DNA of 64,000 nucleotides from Pollenia angustigena (lineage: Eukaryota > Arthropoda > Insecta > Diptera > Polleniidae). The stretch spans positions 231,127,127-231,191,126 of the forward strand of contig OV884056.1 of NCBI GenBank assembly GCA_930367215.1, given 5' to 3'. Positions within the stretch are counted from its first letter, which is position 1, and every line of letters begins with the position of its first letter. The notes under the pieces are model-generated. The model was not told where the DNA came from and ran no database searches. It saw only the letters and a list, made by a program, of their open reading frames with translations. Below are positions 21,457-31,925 of the stretch, one piece after another. The translations under genes were made by a program, and so were the position numbers.

Positions 21457-22072
21457 GCTTTATTGCAGCTACATAAAAGGAATTTTCACCTATCACCGAA
21501 ATTAAACTTTTTATTAACTCATTAGAGTTTTGCTCTCTAAGGTATATCGGGGGTGGCTTAGACGATTTAATGACGTTTGGTGCTTCAGAGGATTCATCCT
21601 CCAGAATCGCGAAACGATTTTGTGTATTTATTTTATCACAAGATGGTACTTTTGGGGCCGAAGCAACTGCTGCAGAGGTAGGGCTGCGTCCCCGTTTAAG
21701 CACTGTTATGTACCTGTCCATACCAACTTGTACTGTAGGCTTTTGACAACTTTTTACAGGGGGGTTTTCCATTGCATTTGTGTTTAAGTTCATGGTATAA
21801 TTTCCCACTAAATTTGTTTTTGACGTCACGGCAATACTTGCTGGCCTGGCAACACTTGTCACCAAATCTTGTTGTAGTTTTTTTAATGAGTCACTATCCA
21901 CCGTTTGTGTAAATACCGAGGGTGAGAGGGAACGTGTTCGAGTAATTGGCTTAGCCGTTAAATAGTTTATATTATTTTGTTTAGTTTTATTTATTTCTGC
22001 ATTATTTTCGTTTGCTTGAACTAAAACGTTTCTTTCATTTTGTCTTAGTGTTGTTTCACTGTTTGTACTCAT
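21457..22072 (-). pseudogene. Jockey B ORF1, N-terminal part
   Basis: About 205 codons from ATG at 22072, rich in Asn, Ser, Thr and Gln, ending at NSFYVAAIKRGI, which corresponds to NNFYVVSIRRGQ in Jockey A ORF1. MDRYITVLKR also matches A (MDRYITITKR). The reading stops at TAG (21446-21448), supplied by the hAT terminal repeat itself. The remainder is at 19182-20077. Confidence 0.85.
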
Positions 22073-22310
22073 GCAAAGAGTTGTTTTTGTTTTTCACCGT
22101 TTTGCTTTGCTTTAATATTTTTATTATTTATTGTATTTTACAACAACAAAAGAAAAACAAGAATTTAAATGTTTTGTTCAGAATATGTATACACATGTAT
22201 GAACATTCATACGTACATATATATTTTTACTGATTTATTTTATTTAATTTGATCGTTTTAAATTGTTCACTATTATGTTAAATAATTTAATTAACAAAAT
22301 ATATTATTTT

Positions 22311-22869
22311 TTTTTTTTTTAAGCGTCCATTCGCTGCTTAGATTACAAAATCAAATGTGATTAATTAATAGTTAAAATCGTATGCGGGGCTAAAAATACG
22401 CGTCTGTATCACCACAAAGCACAAACCGAACTGAACAAGTTCTTGAAATAGTTTTAAACCACAAAAAAGTCTAAAATTTGTACCCACATCTTGACCAAAT
22501 TTATTTATTTAATATAAGTAATATGCAAAAGCCTATCAAGGCCAATAAAAATATATTACAAAAGCAAAATCCTGAATCTAATTTTGTATTTGATGTATTT
22601 AGCTAAACAGTTTAAAAAAAATTGGATACGGGATTTTGTTTTTTTTTTACCAACTTTGAAACCAACCAAAAATTTATTTTGTTTCTTATAATGTTGTTGT
22701 TGTTTCTGTTGTTTAAAAAGAGTGAAACGTTTTTTTTTACCTCTATTGTTTTTGTTGTTTTTTTTTTACTACAGACCTCGTCACGAAAATATACTGCATG
22801 TCTTTTTTGTTGTAGTAAACTTATCAAAAAAATCTGTCACTCAATAAATATCGATAGTATCCCAGCATA
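22311..22869. other. AT-rich DNA, no gene recognised
   Basis: Contains T runs and the flank of Jockey B. The overlapping ORFs at 22612-22879 on both strands are low complexity (Phe/Lys-rich). Confidence 0.4.
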
Positions 22870-22875
22870 TCTTCA

Positions 22876-23414
22876 TTAGCGTGGCCGTTAGTTGTATGGA
22901 GAACTTTTTTTTTAATTTCTTTTATTCTCCCCCCAAATCGGTTCAGTTTTATGTAAAAAAATACAACAAAATTTCGAAGCGATAAGTTGTGTTTTTGTAT
23001 CTAAACTACAATCCAATGGGACTAACCTTGGTGTAAATTTCATCCAAATCGAAAGACATCGATTTCAAAATTGGGTCACTTGACATTAAATCCGCGTTTT
23101 ATATACATATAGGTATATAAAACGTATATAAAATGTTTGGTATTTTGTTGTTATTTTCTAAAATATTAATTTTAGCAAACAACTTTCTTCGGGGCGAATG
23201 TTGTTGAAGAAGAGCTAAAATATTGTCATATATCATATTCTTGTAAAATTTTGTTTTTAAGTGATAGTCATATGCAAACAAATTACATCTGAATAAATGG
23301 CTCGAAGGCAAACTTTGAGGGCTACGAAATTATTTTGTATTTTTTTTACATAACACTGAACCGAATTGGGGGGGGAGAATATAAGAAATAAAAAAAAAAT
23401 AACGGCCACCCTTA
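22876..23414. mobile_element. Fold-back family element, 539-bp deletion copy
   Basis: Begins TTAGCGTGGCCGTTAGTTG and ends AACGGCCACCCTTA, inverted repeats flanked by TCTTCA at 22870-22875 and 23415-23420 (a 6-bp duplication). The interior corresponds mainly to the right half of the 1.4 kb copy at 38221-39617. A GAGAGAGAGAG tract lies just downstream. Confidence 0.8.
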
Positions 23415-23420
23415 TCTTCA

Positions 23421-24136
23421 TGCTAAGAACTACAAAATTGCGGCGGAATAAACAATGTGGGAAAAATTCAGAGAGAGAGAGAGTCTTTGTTTGTAACTTT
23501 TCTAAATACGGTTGGAGTGGAGTGATGCATATATGTATGTAGATATGCTTATCCACCAGCAAATTTAAACTTATTTATTAAAAATAAAAAAATTGGGAGA
23601 ATATCTCAAATAATAAATTTATTAAATTCATAAAATTTTTTAAAACCAAAGTTCTTTAAAAATTTTAAGCCCCAATTTTAAAGCAACTTTCAAAAATTAA
23701 CAAAAAGTTGAGAGGCATTTAAAAAAACAAAATCAAAAATAATTAGTTCCGTACGTAAAGTGCGATCTGTTTCGCACTTTGCTTAAGCAAATAACAGTTT
23801 CATAAAATTTATTAAAAAGTTTTCTGAAGATCAATATAATTTGACGCTTATGAATAACATGTATTCGCACAATTGCTTAAGCCAACTTAAGCAAATTATA
23901 GTTAGGCCTTAAGTCAAAAATGATTATTTTTTTGGTTCCTTACCTTTTAGAATTGTTTGTTTTTATTCAAATAAATTTTTTTCGAATATATTCGAATTAA
24001 AACCGATAAGCCGGTTATTCTTTATATGTTTAACCGAAAACCGGTCTTTTTAAAAAAGCAACCATTCGGAATATTCTAATATGTACCTGGTTTAAAAAAA
24101 AAATCGAATAATCGATATCACTTATTTCAAGTCTGT
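23421..24136. other. AT-rich DNA with a hAT-family fragment
   Basis: No gene. 23950-24125, read on the minus strand, parallels the left end of 1796-2926 (ATCGATTATTCGA, then ATATTCCGAAT and GC), including AACCGG motifs, but no target duplication is found. Confidence 0.45.
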
Positions 24137-24144
24137 AATAGTGC

Positions 24145-25202
24145 CACTGTTGCCAGAAGGGCAGATTTCTCTGCATTTTGCAGATTTTTTCGTTGCCAAA
24201 ATAGCAAAGTGAGATTTGCAGATTTTTGCTGTCAAATTGCAGGTTTTTTAAATTAATTGTGTAGACATCACTTTTCTTTTTTTTCCTTTTCGTTTATTCA
24301 TACATATGTATATATGTATATATGTACATACATACACTTTTGGAAATATATATGTGAAATTAAAAGTTTTGACTCAAGACTTTTATTCCCAAAAATTTGC
24401 CTTTTTATTCAAAAAATATTTGTTTTGTCATATTCATCAGCTAATGTGGAACGAATATTTAGCCAAGTAAATATTAATAAAACAAAGCAAAGAAATCGTT
24501 TAGATAAAGAATCGCTTGAAGGAATTTTGTACACAAAAGACTTTCTTAAATTAAATAAATCAAATTGTTTTAATACTCCGATACAAAATAAAATTTTACG
24601 GCAAATGACTTCTGAAATTTACAATAAATAAATGCATAAATTATTTTAAATACGATATATGAACAATGTATTTGGATATACATTTTTATGTTTTATGTAA
24701 AAAATTATAAATATTCAGGTATGTGATTAAAATTGATCGATTTCAAAACGATGGTTTTTAAAAGTTGTGATGAATTGCGACCAATTTTTAATTTCATTTC
24801 TGAATAAGTCTTTATTTTTTGTTCAAAAATTTATCTAACAAGAATATACAAAGAAAGTAAGAGAAAAATTTATTATAAATAATTTTTAAAAGATACAGAA
24901 AACGATGTTATCGGATTTAAATCGTTTTATTTTAAAAATAGTTTTCCATCAAATACCTGATCGTTTATATACTTATATAATGTTTTTCTTTTGTATATAC
25001 TAAATTTTTATTTTAACGTACCAAAATGTTAAATACACCTTTTAGTTTGTTGTATGAATTCGAAAATAAGAAAAATCAATCCCAAAATAAAGTATTTTAA
25101 TTTCCCAGATTTTTTGCAGATTTTTACATTTTTTTTTGCAGATTTTTGAGATTTTTTGACCCAATTCTGAAGACTTTTTGGATACATTTTCTGGCAACAG
25201 TG
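24145..25202 (+). mobile_element. hAT-type element with transposase C-terminus, 1.06 kb
   Basis: Perfect terminal inverted repeats CACTGTTGCCAGAA / TTCTGGCAACAGTG and identical 8-bp duplications AATAGTGC (24137-24144, 25203-25210). The motif TTGCAGATTTTT recurs at both ends as subterminal repeats. It retains the last exon-like part of a transposase (24362-24631). It is an internal-deletion derivative of an autonomous hAT, and its clean ends and duplication suggest a fairly recent insertion. Confidence 0.92.
24362..24631 (+). pseudogene. hAT transposase, C-terminal dimerisation region only
   Basis: About 89 codons with the hAT C-terminal signature SSANVERIFSQVN, then KTKQRNRLDKESLEGIL, and a stop at 24631. 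In intact hAT transposases this helical region mediates dimerisation and contributes to the RNase H-like fold. The BED finger and the Asp-Asp-Glu catalytic residues are absent, so no transposase activity is possible. The upstream part of the ORF from 24257 is simple-sequence DNA, not protein-like. Confidence 0.85.
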
Positions 25203-25210
25203 AATAGTGC

Positions 25211-25616
25211 GCTTAACAATAATATCAAAAAAATCTTGATCACTAGCAGCAGAGATGAGTTCCATTAAAATGGTGCAAACATTGTAGTATTTATAATTTT
25301 CAGTTTGTTAACAAAAAAATTATTCAAAATCTATTGTTGCAGATATGTATTAATTTTTTTCACTGCATTGCGTTCTAAACTAACAAATTTCATGCTTAGA
25401 AAAAATCTACTTTAGGTGTTAATACACAGTGGCGCAGAGTTTAAATATGAAATACCAAAATACCTACTTATATAGAACACGTTAAATAAACTCGTTATAT
25501 GCAGATTTGCAATTTTAGAATTCGGAATGAATATCCTGAAAATGAAATACGGAACGACGAAAATATTTTACATTATAACACCTGCGGACTAAGTGACAAA
25601 CGTAGCTGTAAAATTA
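25211..25616. other. AT-rich DNA, no gene recognised
   Basis: No supported feature. Confidence 0.4.
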
Positions 25617-26970
25617 ACAAGTAAGAGTGCTATATTCGGCTGTGCCGAATCTTATATACCCTTCACCATTGTGCGAGCAGAATACAGAGCAACTAGACAA
25701 AAACTAAATAAAACTGGTAAATATTTTTTTTTTAAATAAGAGACAACCGGTTTTGAACTTCGCTTTTCATAAGGGCCCAGAATATATATACTTTATAGGA
25801 TGTAGGATCAATATTGTATATACCTTTTTACCTTCGGTGAAGGATATAAAAAGAGTAATTTTCGGGAATTCAGGGGTCTAATCACTGCATTCGATACTAT
25901 CGTATCGAATAAACTATTGAATTTTTTTGCATACGATAGGCACTGGCGTATCGAATGAAAACTCGATAAATGTAATGTCGAGTTACTCGATGTCGAATGC
26001 TATTATTTCAAATTCAATACATTTCATTTGATATCGAGTTTCAAGATACCAAAATAAATAATTTCGATGAATTTTGCTCGATATCGTATGCGGTGATTAG
26101 ACCCCAGTATTTCGGTTATAACTCATAAAAATTTCCGACATTTTGGTATATAAGTCACATACATATATATTTTAACAAAGTTAATTATAAAAAGAGTAAT
26201 TTTTGTGGATTCAGTATTTCGGTTATAACTCTGCCAATTTTTAACCGATTTGGCAGATTTATATACCGACGTGTTGAAGAAGAAATTTACCATTTACTTT
26301 AGTTATAAAGCTTGGTTCCCGAAAGTGGGTATTTAAAAAAAAAATTTAATTTTGGTCATAACTTTTTTGTATCTGAACCGATTTTCCCGAGTTTTTTATA
26401 AAATATGTTTCCGATATTTTGATATATAAGTCATATCCATAGGACATATGGCAGCCCTTAAATTTAGGTTTTTATAAAATTTTTAATTTTTTTTGTACGG
26501 GAGGTACCACGCCCACTTCTCCAATCCCGCCCACATTTTGTAGGATGGTGTGTAGTGGCAACCTAAATATGTGTACCTTATTTGGAAACTTTGGCTCTTG
26601 CCGTTCTCAAGATATACAAAATAAAAAAAATACAACAACAACAAGGGATTTTTGGAAAAATTTAGAGGTAGTCGTGGTTTTTTGCTTATATCTCCGTCAT
26701 TTTTGGACCGATCTGGCTGAATTTCAATAGCAAACTTAAACGAAGTATATGTGACATAAATATACATCAACCTAGTCCACATCATTTCTGGGGTTTTCGG
26801 AAAACCCATTTCAACATACACACGGACAGACGGACAACCGGATTTGAACTTCGCTTTTCATAAGGACCCAGAATATATATACTTTATAGGGTGTAGGATC
26901 AATATTGTGGAACATACAAACGGAATGACAAAGTTATATATACCCTCTTACCTTCGGTGAAGGGTATAAA
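25617..26970 (+). repeat. AACAAGTAAG-family repeat, long variant with internal duplication
   Basis: Starts AACAAGTAAGAGTGC, then the hairpin TTCGGCTGTGCCGAA and TATATACCCTTCACC, and ends ACCTTCGGTGAAGGGTATAA. The same end (CTTCGGTGAAGGATATAA) also occurs internally at 25832-25850, and GTATTTCGGTTATAACTC is present twice (26107, 26211). This is therefore a compound or internally duplicated copy. A TIR-bearing MITE is inserted at 25873-26105. The ORFs at 26483-26821 and 26934-27137 are incidental. No coding capacity is recognised. Confidence 0.7.
25873..26105. mobile_element. 233-bp MITE with GGGGTCTAATCAC termini
   Basis: GGGGTCTAATCACTGCATTC at one end and GGGGTCTAATCACCGCATAC (read inward) at the other give a ~24-bp inverted repeat. 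The interior is packed with TATCGAAT/CTCGAT motifs. An apparent empty-site duplicate (GGATTCAGTATTTCGG at 26204-26219) confirms it is an insertion, but the target duplication is too short to resolve. Confidence 0.8.
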
Positions 26971-26998
26971 AAGAAATTAAAACAAGAAGCAACTGAAG

Positions 26999-27790
26999 CA
27001 GAGCCGCGAATAACGTTGTAAAAGCCACTTTTTGCAAAAACTGTTTTTTTGCAGATAACCGTTAACGTTACTCTCGTACACTGTTTAAACCTCATATCAC
27101 CCAAAATTATGCACCTTAAAGCCTTTAAAAAGGGCATACAAAGAGTCAGCTAGTGGAAGAACGTTTTAAGTTACTTAAAAATGATACAAAGTAAATGGTT
27201 TTAAACGTGGAATAACGTTTTAAAAGCCATCAGTCATGATGCTTTGTGTAGTGGAAGAACGTTTTAAATGACATCGTGATTGTGAATATGAAACGTTTTT
27301 CCACTAAAAAAAAGTTATAAGCTGTAAATTTGCATGTAATTTAAGTTTTAAATTTGCTGATATTTTGCATAAATAATACTCCCGCGTTGAGAAACTTTTC
27401 GATTGAAATGTGAGAAATGAAACAAAAATACCATTAATTGAAACAAACATGTTTTTCTCACTTAACTGTTGCTGTAACATTTTTGACGAGTAATTTCCTT
27501 ACGTTACAGCTATTACACACCAAAAATGTTACAGTAACAGTTTAGTATAAAAATTATACTAAAATGTTTGTTTCAATTTATGGTATTTTTGTTTCAGTTC
27601 TCACTCGAAAAAATTCTCAACGCGGGAATTACAGAACATGGGCACAAAATACCAAAGTTGCCAAAAACGGAGAAAATTTCGATTCGAATCGAAACGCAGA
27701 ATAGGGGTGAATAATCTTGCCTGTTAAAAACGTTTTTTGCTCTCCTGAAAAAAATTTTTTTTGTAACTTAAAACGTTATTCGCGGCTGTG
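26999..27790. mobile_element. TIR element with CAGAGCCGCGAATAACG termini, 0.79 kb
   Basis: Left CAGAGCCGCGAATAACGTT and right (read inward) CACAGCCGCGAATAACGTT form the termini. GAACGTTTTAA/AACGTTTTAAAAGCC motifs recur inside. A second inverted-repeat element is nested at 27381-27626. No target duplication or transposase was found, so the superfamily is unknown. Confidence 0.7.
27381..27626. mobile_element. Nested MITE, ~70-bp inverted repeats (CCCGCGTTGAGAA)
   Basis: CCCGCGTTGAGAAACTTTTC...AAACAAACATG on the left is mirrored by CATTTTAG...TTCTCAACGCGGG on the right, with a GTTACAG-rich centre that is itself inverted (ACTGTTGCTGTAAC / GTTACAGTAACAG). Confidence 0.75.
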
Positions 27791-28145
27791 CTTATACTGT
27801 TTATTTGATTTAAAACTTTATACCCAAGGTTTTTATTAGTTTGATGTTTCTTCTGCTAAAGTATTTACTTTATATGTCACAAATAATTAGATATGTTCTT
27901 AAACACAAGATTGATTGGAATGTTTGTTAATTGTGCGTTAAAATCTATTTTAGTCATACATACATATTTAAGTATACAAAATTAAAAGAACAGGTGCAAA
28001 TAGTTGGCATTTTTTTTACTAATGATTACAAAGGTGATCACGATGCTGCTGATTGCGTTAGGCGAAAAATAAAAAAATAAAATAAAATGTGTAAGTATGT
28101 AAGTATATGTATCTCTCTATATGTATGTATTCATTTCAAACACGT
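27791..28145 (-). other. 3' flank/UTR of the C14orf119-like gene
   Basis: Sequence downstream of the TAA at 28146-28148 on the minus strand. It is AT-rich with TACATA repeats. No confident polyadenylation signal can be assigned from the sequence alone. Confidence 0.35.
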
Positions 28146-28772
28146 TTAAACAACTAAAGGAACTTCTGCATTTGTAGCAACTGGATTAACTGTAACTGTT
28201 ACGGATGGAAGTGGTTGTTGTTGCTGCTTTTGTTCCACAGTTGCTATTACATCTTCTTGGTATTTTTCTGTTTCTGCATTTTCTTCATTTATTTGTAAAT
28301 TTTGAACCTGTTCGACAGGTTCTCCACATGCATTTATTGCATGATTATGTCTTGTATTATTGTTACAGACTTTATTATCATTATTAACTTTATCATCATC
28401 AGCAGCGTCGTCATTTTCATTCATATTAACTAAGTTATTATATAGCGGTTGTTCAATACTGTTGTTGACATCTTCGTTTGTTTCAATATCATCGACAGAA
28501 GTTTCATTATTTAAGACTTCTTTCATGGGGTCATTCAATGCCATTGCCTCCACATCTGATACTGGAACTAAATGCTCAATATTTTCATTTAACTGCTCCA
28601 AAGTATGTTGTTTATCTAAGGCATAACCATTTGTAAGACTTCCTACATCATTTGGGCTTAAGTCCAGCTTGATTTTCTCGCCAACTTTGCCATCGATTTC
28701 AGTAATTTTTTGTTGCAATTTTTCTTTAAATTCTGAAGGCCATCTACGATTCCATTGATTAAAAAGCTTTAT
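28146..28772 (-). CDS. C14orf119/DUF4508-like protein, exon 2 (C-terminal part)
   Basis: Encodes residues 82-289 of the predicted protein. A TTATTACAG acceptor (AG at 28774-28773) precedes codons for IKLFNQWNRRWPSEFKEKL, the second half of the C14orf119/DUF4508 fold (human: LRLWDQWFRGWAEQERNEF). Residues after ~120 form a long acidic, Asn/Asp/Glu-rich, probably disordered tail with a QQQQ run, ending in TAA at 28146. The human protein is about 140 residues, so the tail is roughly an extra 150-170. Molecular function is not established for the family. The ORFs on the opposite strand (28205-28626) are shadows. Exon 1 is at 37864-38106. Confidence 0.85.
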   Translation of the reverse strand: MKLFNQWNRRWPSEFKEKLQQKITEIDGKVGEKIKLDLSPNDVGSLTNGYALDKQHTLEQLNENIEHLVPVSDVEAMALNDPMKEVLNNETSVDDIETNEDVNNSIEQPLYNNLVNMNENDDAADDDKVNNDNKVCNNNTRHNHAINACGEPVEQVQNLQINEENAETEKYQEDVIATVEQKQQQQPLPSVTVTVNPVATNAEVPLVV

Positions 28773-28987
28773 CTGTAATAAAATATACAAAGTGCATATG
28801 AAACTGTATATATGTACATAATATATACACACATATTATGTATGTACATATGTATATATGAAAAAATCTCCAATTACATACATACATATGTATTTAGAAT
28901 TCACATTTTCATTTACGTATGTGTTCGTACATGAATTAATATCGTCGTCTTAAATGCAAACGGACGTAGCTACACTGTTACGTTATA

Positions 28988-29492
28988 AGCCTAGTTCTCT
29001 GTTCAAATTTGTGAAAAATGTTGAGCAACATTAATTATTTCACACGAAAATTTTGACATGTATCAATGTTACCTATCATCCGAGTTTGTACAATATGCCG
29101 ATATCCTGCAAAGTATGCGACATTGTTTTGCGTATGTAAACAAACCCCACATGTATTTTACTAAAAATAATTTTTTTTTAATAAAAAATTTAATAAAAAA
29201 AAATTTAATATGGACAAGAAACTATTACCGGTTGTGTTATTTTAATTTTTTATTTCGTATTTAATAATCAGTACATACTTTTTTGCTTTTGCTTAAAATT
29301 CCACGCGAAATAAGTGCAGCTTACATTATTTCACAGTTGTAAAAAAATGTTGCCAGAAAATTTTCGGATTTTTTTCAAAAAATGAACAGAGTACAACTCT
29401 ATCAACATTATTTCATAGATATTCCGCACAAGTTTTTTTTCATATGCGCTTTAACAGCATTTCACGTGAAATGTTGAACAGAGTACCAGGCT
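28988..29492. mobile_element. Intronic MITE, AGCCTAGTTCTCTGTTC termini, 505 bp
   Basis: Left AGCCTAGTTCTCTGTTCAA and right (read inward) AGCCTGGTACTCTGTTCAA form imperfect inverted repeats, with ATA on both sides (28985-28987, 29493-29495). TTTCACACGAAAA/TTTCACGTGAAAT motifs lie inside. The ORF at 29058-29264 shows no homology. Confidence 0.7.
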
Positions 29493-29599
29493 ATACACGG
29501 GCGGAAAAAACTTTACAAAATCCATAAAAATAAAGTATACTTGGAGTTTGAATATCTTTAAATTTAAATCTCAAAATTTGCATAAATGTACATATCGTC

Positions 29600-30230
29600 A
29601 GCTCAGAATTGGTTTGACCTACCGACCATTTTTAAAAAAAATTGAGTTAGGTATGGGGTATATATATTTTGAATACCCCCTTTTTGAATCCAAAATCTGT
29701 TTCGCGAATTTTTTGTGGTTTCTGAGTTATAAAGCATTCATTCAGGACACTGCATGTTGATTTTTATGTCAAATTTTAACGATAATTAAAAAATACCAGT
29801 TGTAGAACCAAAGAGCTGAAGAAAGAAATAAAATTTCCCGTATTTTCCATTTTAGTACTATTTCTCCCCATTATAGTATCAAAAATTGGAAAATGCAAAA
29901 TGTTTTGTAAAAAAGTACCAAAAATAGTTACGATTTTCACCCCTTAAACGTTCGAATTTAGAAAAAGTACCAAACTCGTATTTGTATTTTTTTGATATGT
30001 TTCGAATGTGGTATAAACTTTATTTCTAGGTTTATTGGATCAAAAGATAGATGGGCTGACAAAAACGTACCAAAATTCAGGTTTTATCCGTTTTCACCCT
30101 AAAAGCGCCGAATTTCAAAAGAGTACCACCACCTGTCCACACTATGTTTTGGAGATAAAAGGTTTCCGAATTTACCCTTTTTTACCCCCTAAGCATTTGA
30201 ATTTTTAAAAATCCTGTCTTAGTGGATCGA
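29600..30230. repeat. Dispersed AAGTACC-rich repeat, intronic copy
   Basis: Repeated AAAAGTACCAAA phrases, TTTCCCGTATTTTCC, TCTCCCCATT and CACCCCTTAAACGTTCGAAT follow in the same order as at 48770-49245. Boundaries are not defined. No coding potential was recognised. Confidence 0.5.
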
Positions 30231-30499
30231 TTTGGGAGAGATCCACCTCCGGTCCAAATTTCAAGTCTTTAGTTTCAGGCGTTTAGTCTGTACGATGATG
30301 AATGAGTCAGTCACTCACGCAATAAGTAAACGTATGCAGCACAAAAAGCCACGTTTTATTTTTTTTAGAAAAGAGGCGTATGCGGCACAAAACAATATTT
30401 TTCATTTTCAAAAAAATACTATTAAATTCTAACTTTATTCATGAAAGTGCGCAAAAATTTACATTTCTCTTCAAAACATTTACCAGAAGCAGTGGTAAA

Positions 30500-30540
30500 A
30501 ATATAAAATAATATAATAATATAATATAATATAATATCTG
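30500..30540. repeat. AATAT/ATAAT microsatellite
   Basis: Short tandem ATAAT/AATAT units, producing spurious Ile/Tyr-rich ORFs on the minus strand. Confidence 0.85.
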
Positions 30541-31076
30541 GTGCATTTTGAGAAATCTTCATGTAAATCTTCTTTGTCGTTTTTCTCCACTCCGACTTTT
30601 TGGCATATGCGCCAAACCAATTCTGAGCTGACGATATGTACATCCATAAATACATACCCAGGCATAAATTGTCTACTGTATAATAATTGTAGCAGTGCAC
30701 TTTTACACAAGAAACCAAAACGGTTTGCCAACGATAAGGTTTACAATCCGAAAAATATTTACCAATGCTTTTTAATAAAAATATGTTTTTATTTTTTACT
30801 AAGCTTATTCACACCTATTAAATATTTGACGTCCTATTTTTTCCTATATTTGCTTTTGAAAAACGCTTGGCTAGATCAAACATCATTTAACAGGTTCTAA
30901 ATTACTTTATACAAATATCTTCTTACAAATAAAGTTAAGTAAATCAATAGAACATGTTAAAAATAAAGCTTGTTTGAACAATTTACTGGTCACGTTTTTT
31001 TTTTATTTTTTCGTCAAATATTTGTTAATTCTGAACATAACTTATGTTTTAATTTTTATTTATTAAAATATACTTC

Positions 31077-31270
31077 TCGCTCATTTGCTGCAAGACCGGC
31101 ATAACTCAAAAAATGAGTTAGAGATGCAAAATTGTTCGTTATTTCTTTATATTGTGTATTAAATTCATCTTTATATCTTTTATACTTTCCCAGTTTGAAG
31201 AGAGTGTGTCAAATCAAAAACTTTAAATGCGTTTATCTTGAGTTATGCCGGTCTTGCAGCAAATGAGCGA
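31077..31270. mobile_element. Intronic MITE, 194 bp, perfect ~32-bp inverted repeats
   Basis: TCGCTCATTTGCTGCAAGAC continuing to CCGGCATAACTCAA is mirrored exactly at 31239-31270. Weaker symmetry extends a few bases outward. The interior is AT-rich and non-coding. Confidence 0.85.
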
Positions 31271-31308
31271 TATGTATAAAAATAAATAATACGTATACAT
31301 ACATATTC

Positions 31309-31460
31309 AACCCAATTATGAATTAAAAATTCCCCGGGAGTTTTTTCCCTTCTCCCATTTTTTTCTATTTAAATTCAATTGTAAAATTACAATTACAATT
31401 CAATTCTAAAAATTAGAAAAGAAGAAAACTCCCGGGGAAATTTAATTCACAATTGGGCTG
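31309..31460. mobile_element. Intronic MITE, ~152 bp, CCCCGGGAG inverted repeats
   Basis: AACCCAATTATGAATT...CCCCGGGAGTTTT is mirrored by AAAACTCCCGGGG...AATTCACAATTGGGCT. The centre contains TTGTAATT/AATTACAA symmetry, so the whole element could fold into one hairpin. Confidence 0.8.
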
Positions 31461-31466
31461 ATAATG

Positions 31467-31925
31467 TTTATTAAGTTATTTAAAATTGATTAAGCTTGAG
31501 GTCTTTTTATAAAAAATGATATTATATTTAATTATTTCTCAATATTTCGCTAACCGTTGGTTAGCATCTTCAGGAAATTAACAAAATTTTTATATAAAAA
31601 TAATAAAAAACAATAACAAAATTAGGAAAAAAATTTTCAAATTCAAAAACCTATTTGTCATAAAAATTTCAAAAGCCATAATAACAAAAAATTAAATATA
31701 ACTAAAGTATAAGAATTCTTATAAACCGAAAAAATTTCCTTATCTATAAATCTAATTCAAAAACCATATTTACAATAATATAAAACATTTTGACTAAAGA
31801 AAATTCCTATAACATATAAACATTTTAAACTAAACTTATTTTTATCTTACATACCTCAAGCTTAATCAATTTTAAATAATTATAATAAAAAGGTCAAGTA
31901 ATACTAAATAACGTTTATTAAGTTA
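31467..31925. mobile_element. Intronic MITE flanked by 13-bp direct repeats
   Basis: The inverted repeat TTAAAATTGATTAAGCTTGA (31480-31499) is mirrored near 31855-31874, and GTTTATTAAGTTA occurs at 31467-31479 and 31913-31925. The interior is AT-rich with a small hairpin TAACCGTTGGTTA. Confidence 0.65.

Larger units (their letters stand above)
16560..22310 (-). mobile_element. Jockey-clade element B, broken, with hAT insertion
   Basis: A minus-strand non-LTR element with gag-like ORF1 and APE-RT ORF2, closely related to copy C. The 3' boundary is not sharp: after the ORF2 stop the sequence leaves the C/6.5 kb 3' UTR within ~20 bp and no poly(A) is seen, so the tail is missing or replaced. 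The 5' end is placed only approximately, near the T run before 22320. A 1371-bp hAT element splits ORF1. ORF2 carries an internal deletion and frameshifts, so this copy cannot move by itself. Confidence 0.85.

Noticed and set aside
28205..28626. Plus-strand ORFs over exon 2
   Set aside because: They are antisense shadows of the C14orf119-like exon and have Leu/Phe-rich translations typical of such shadows.
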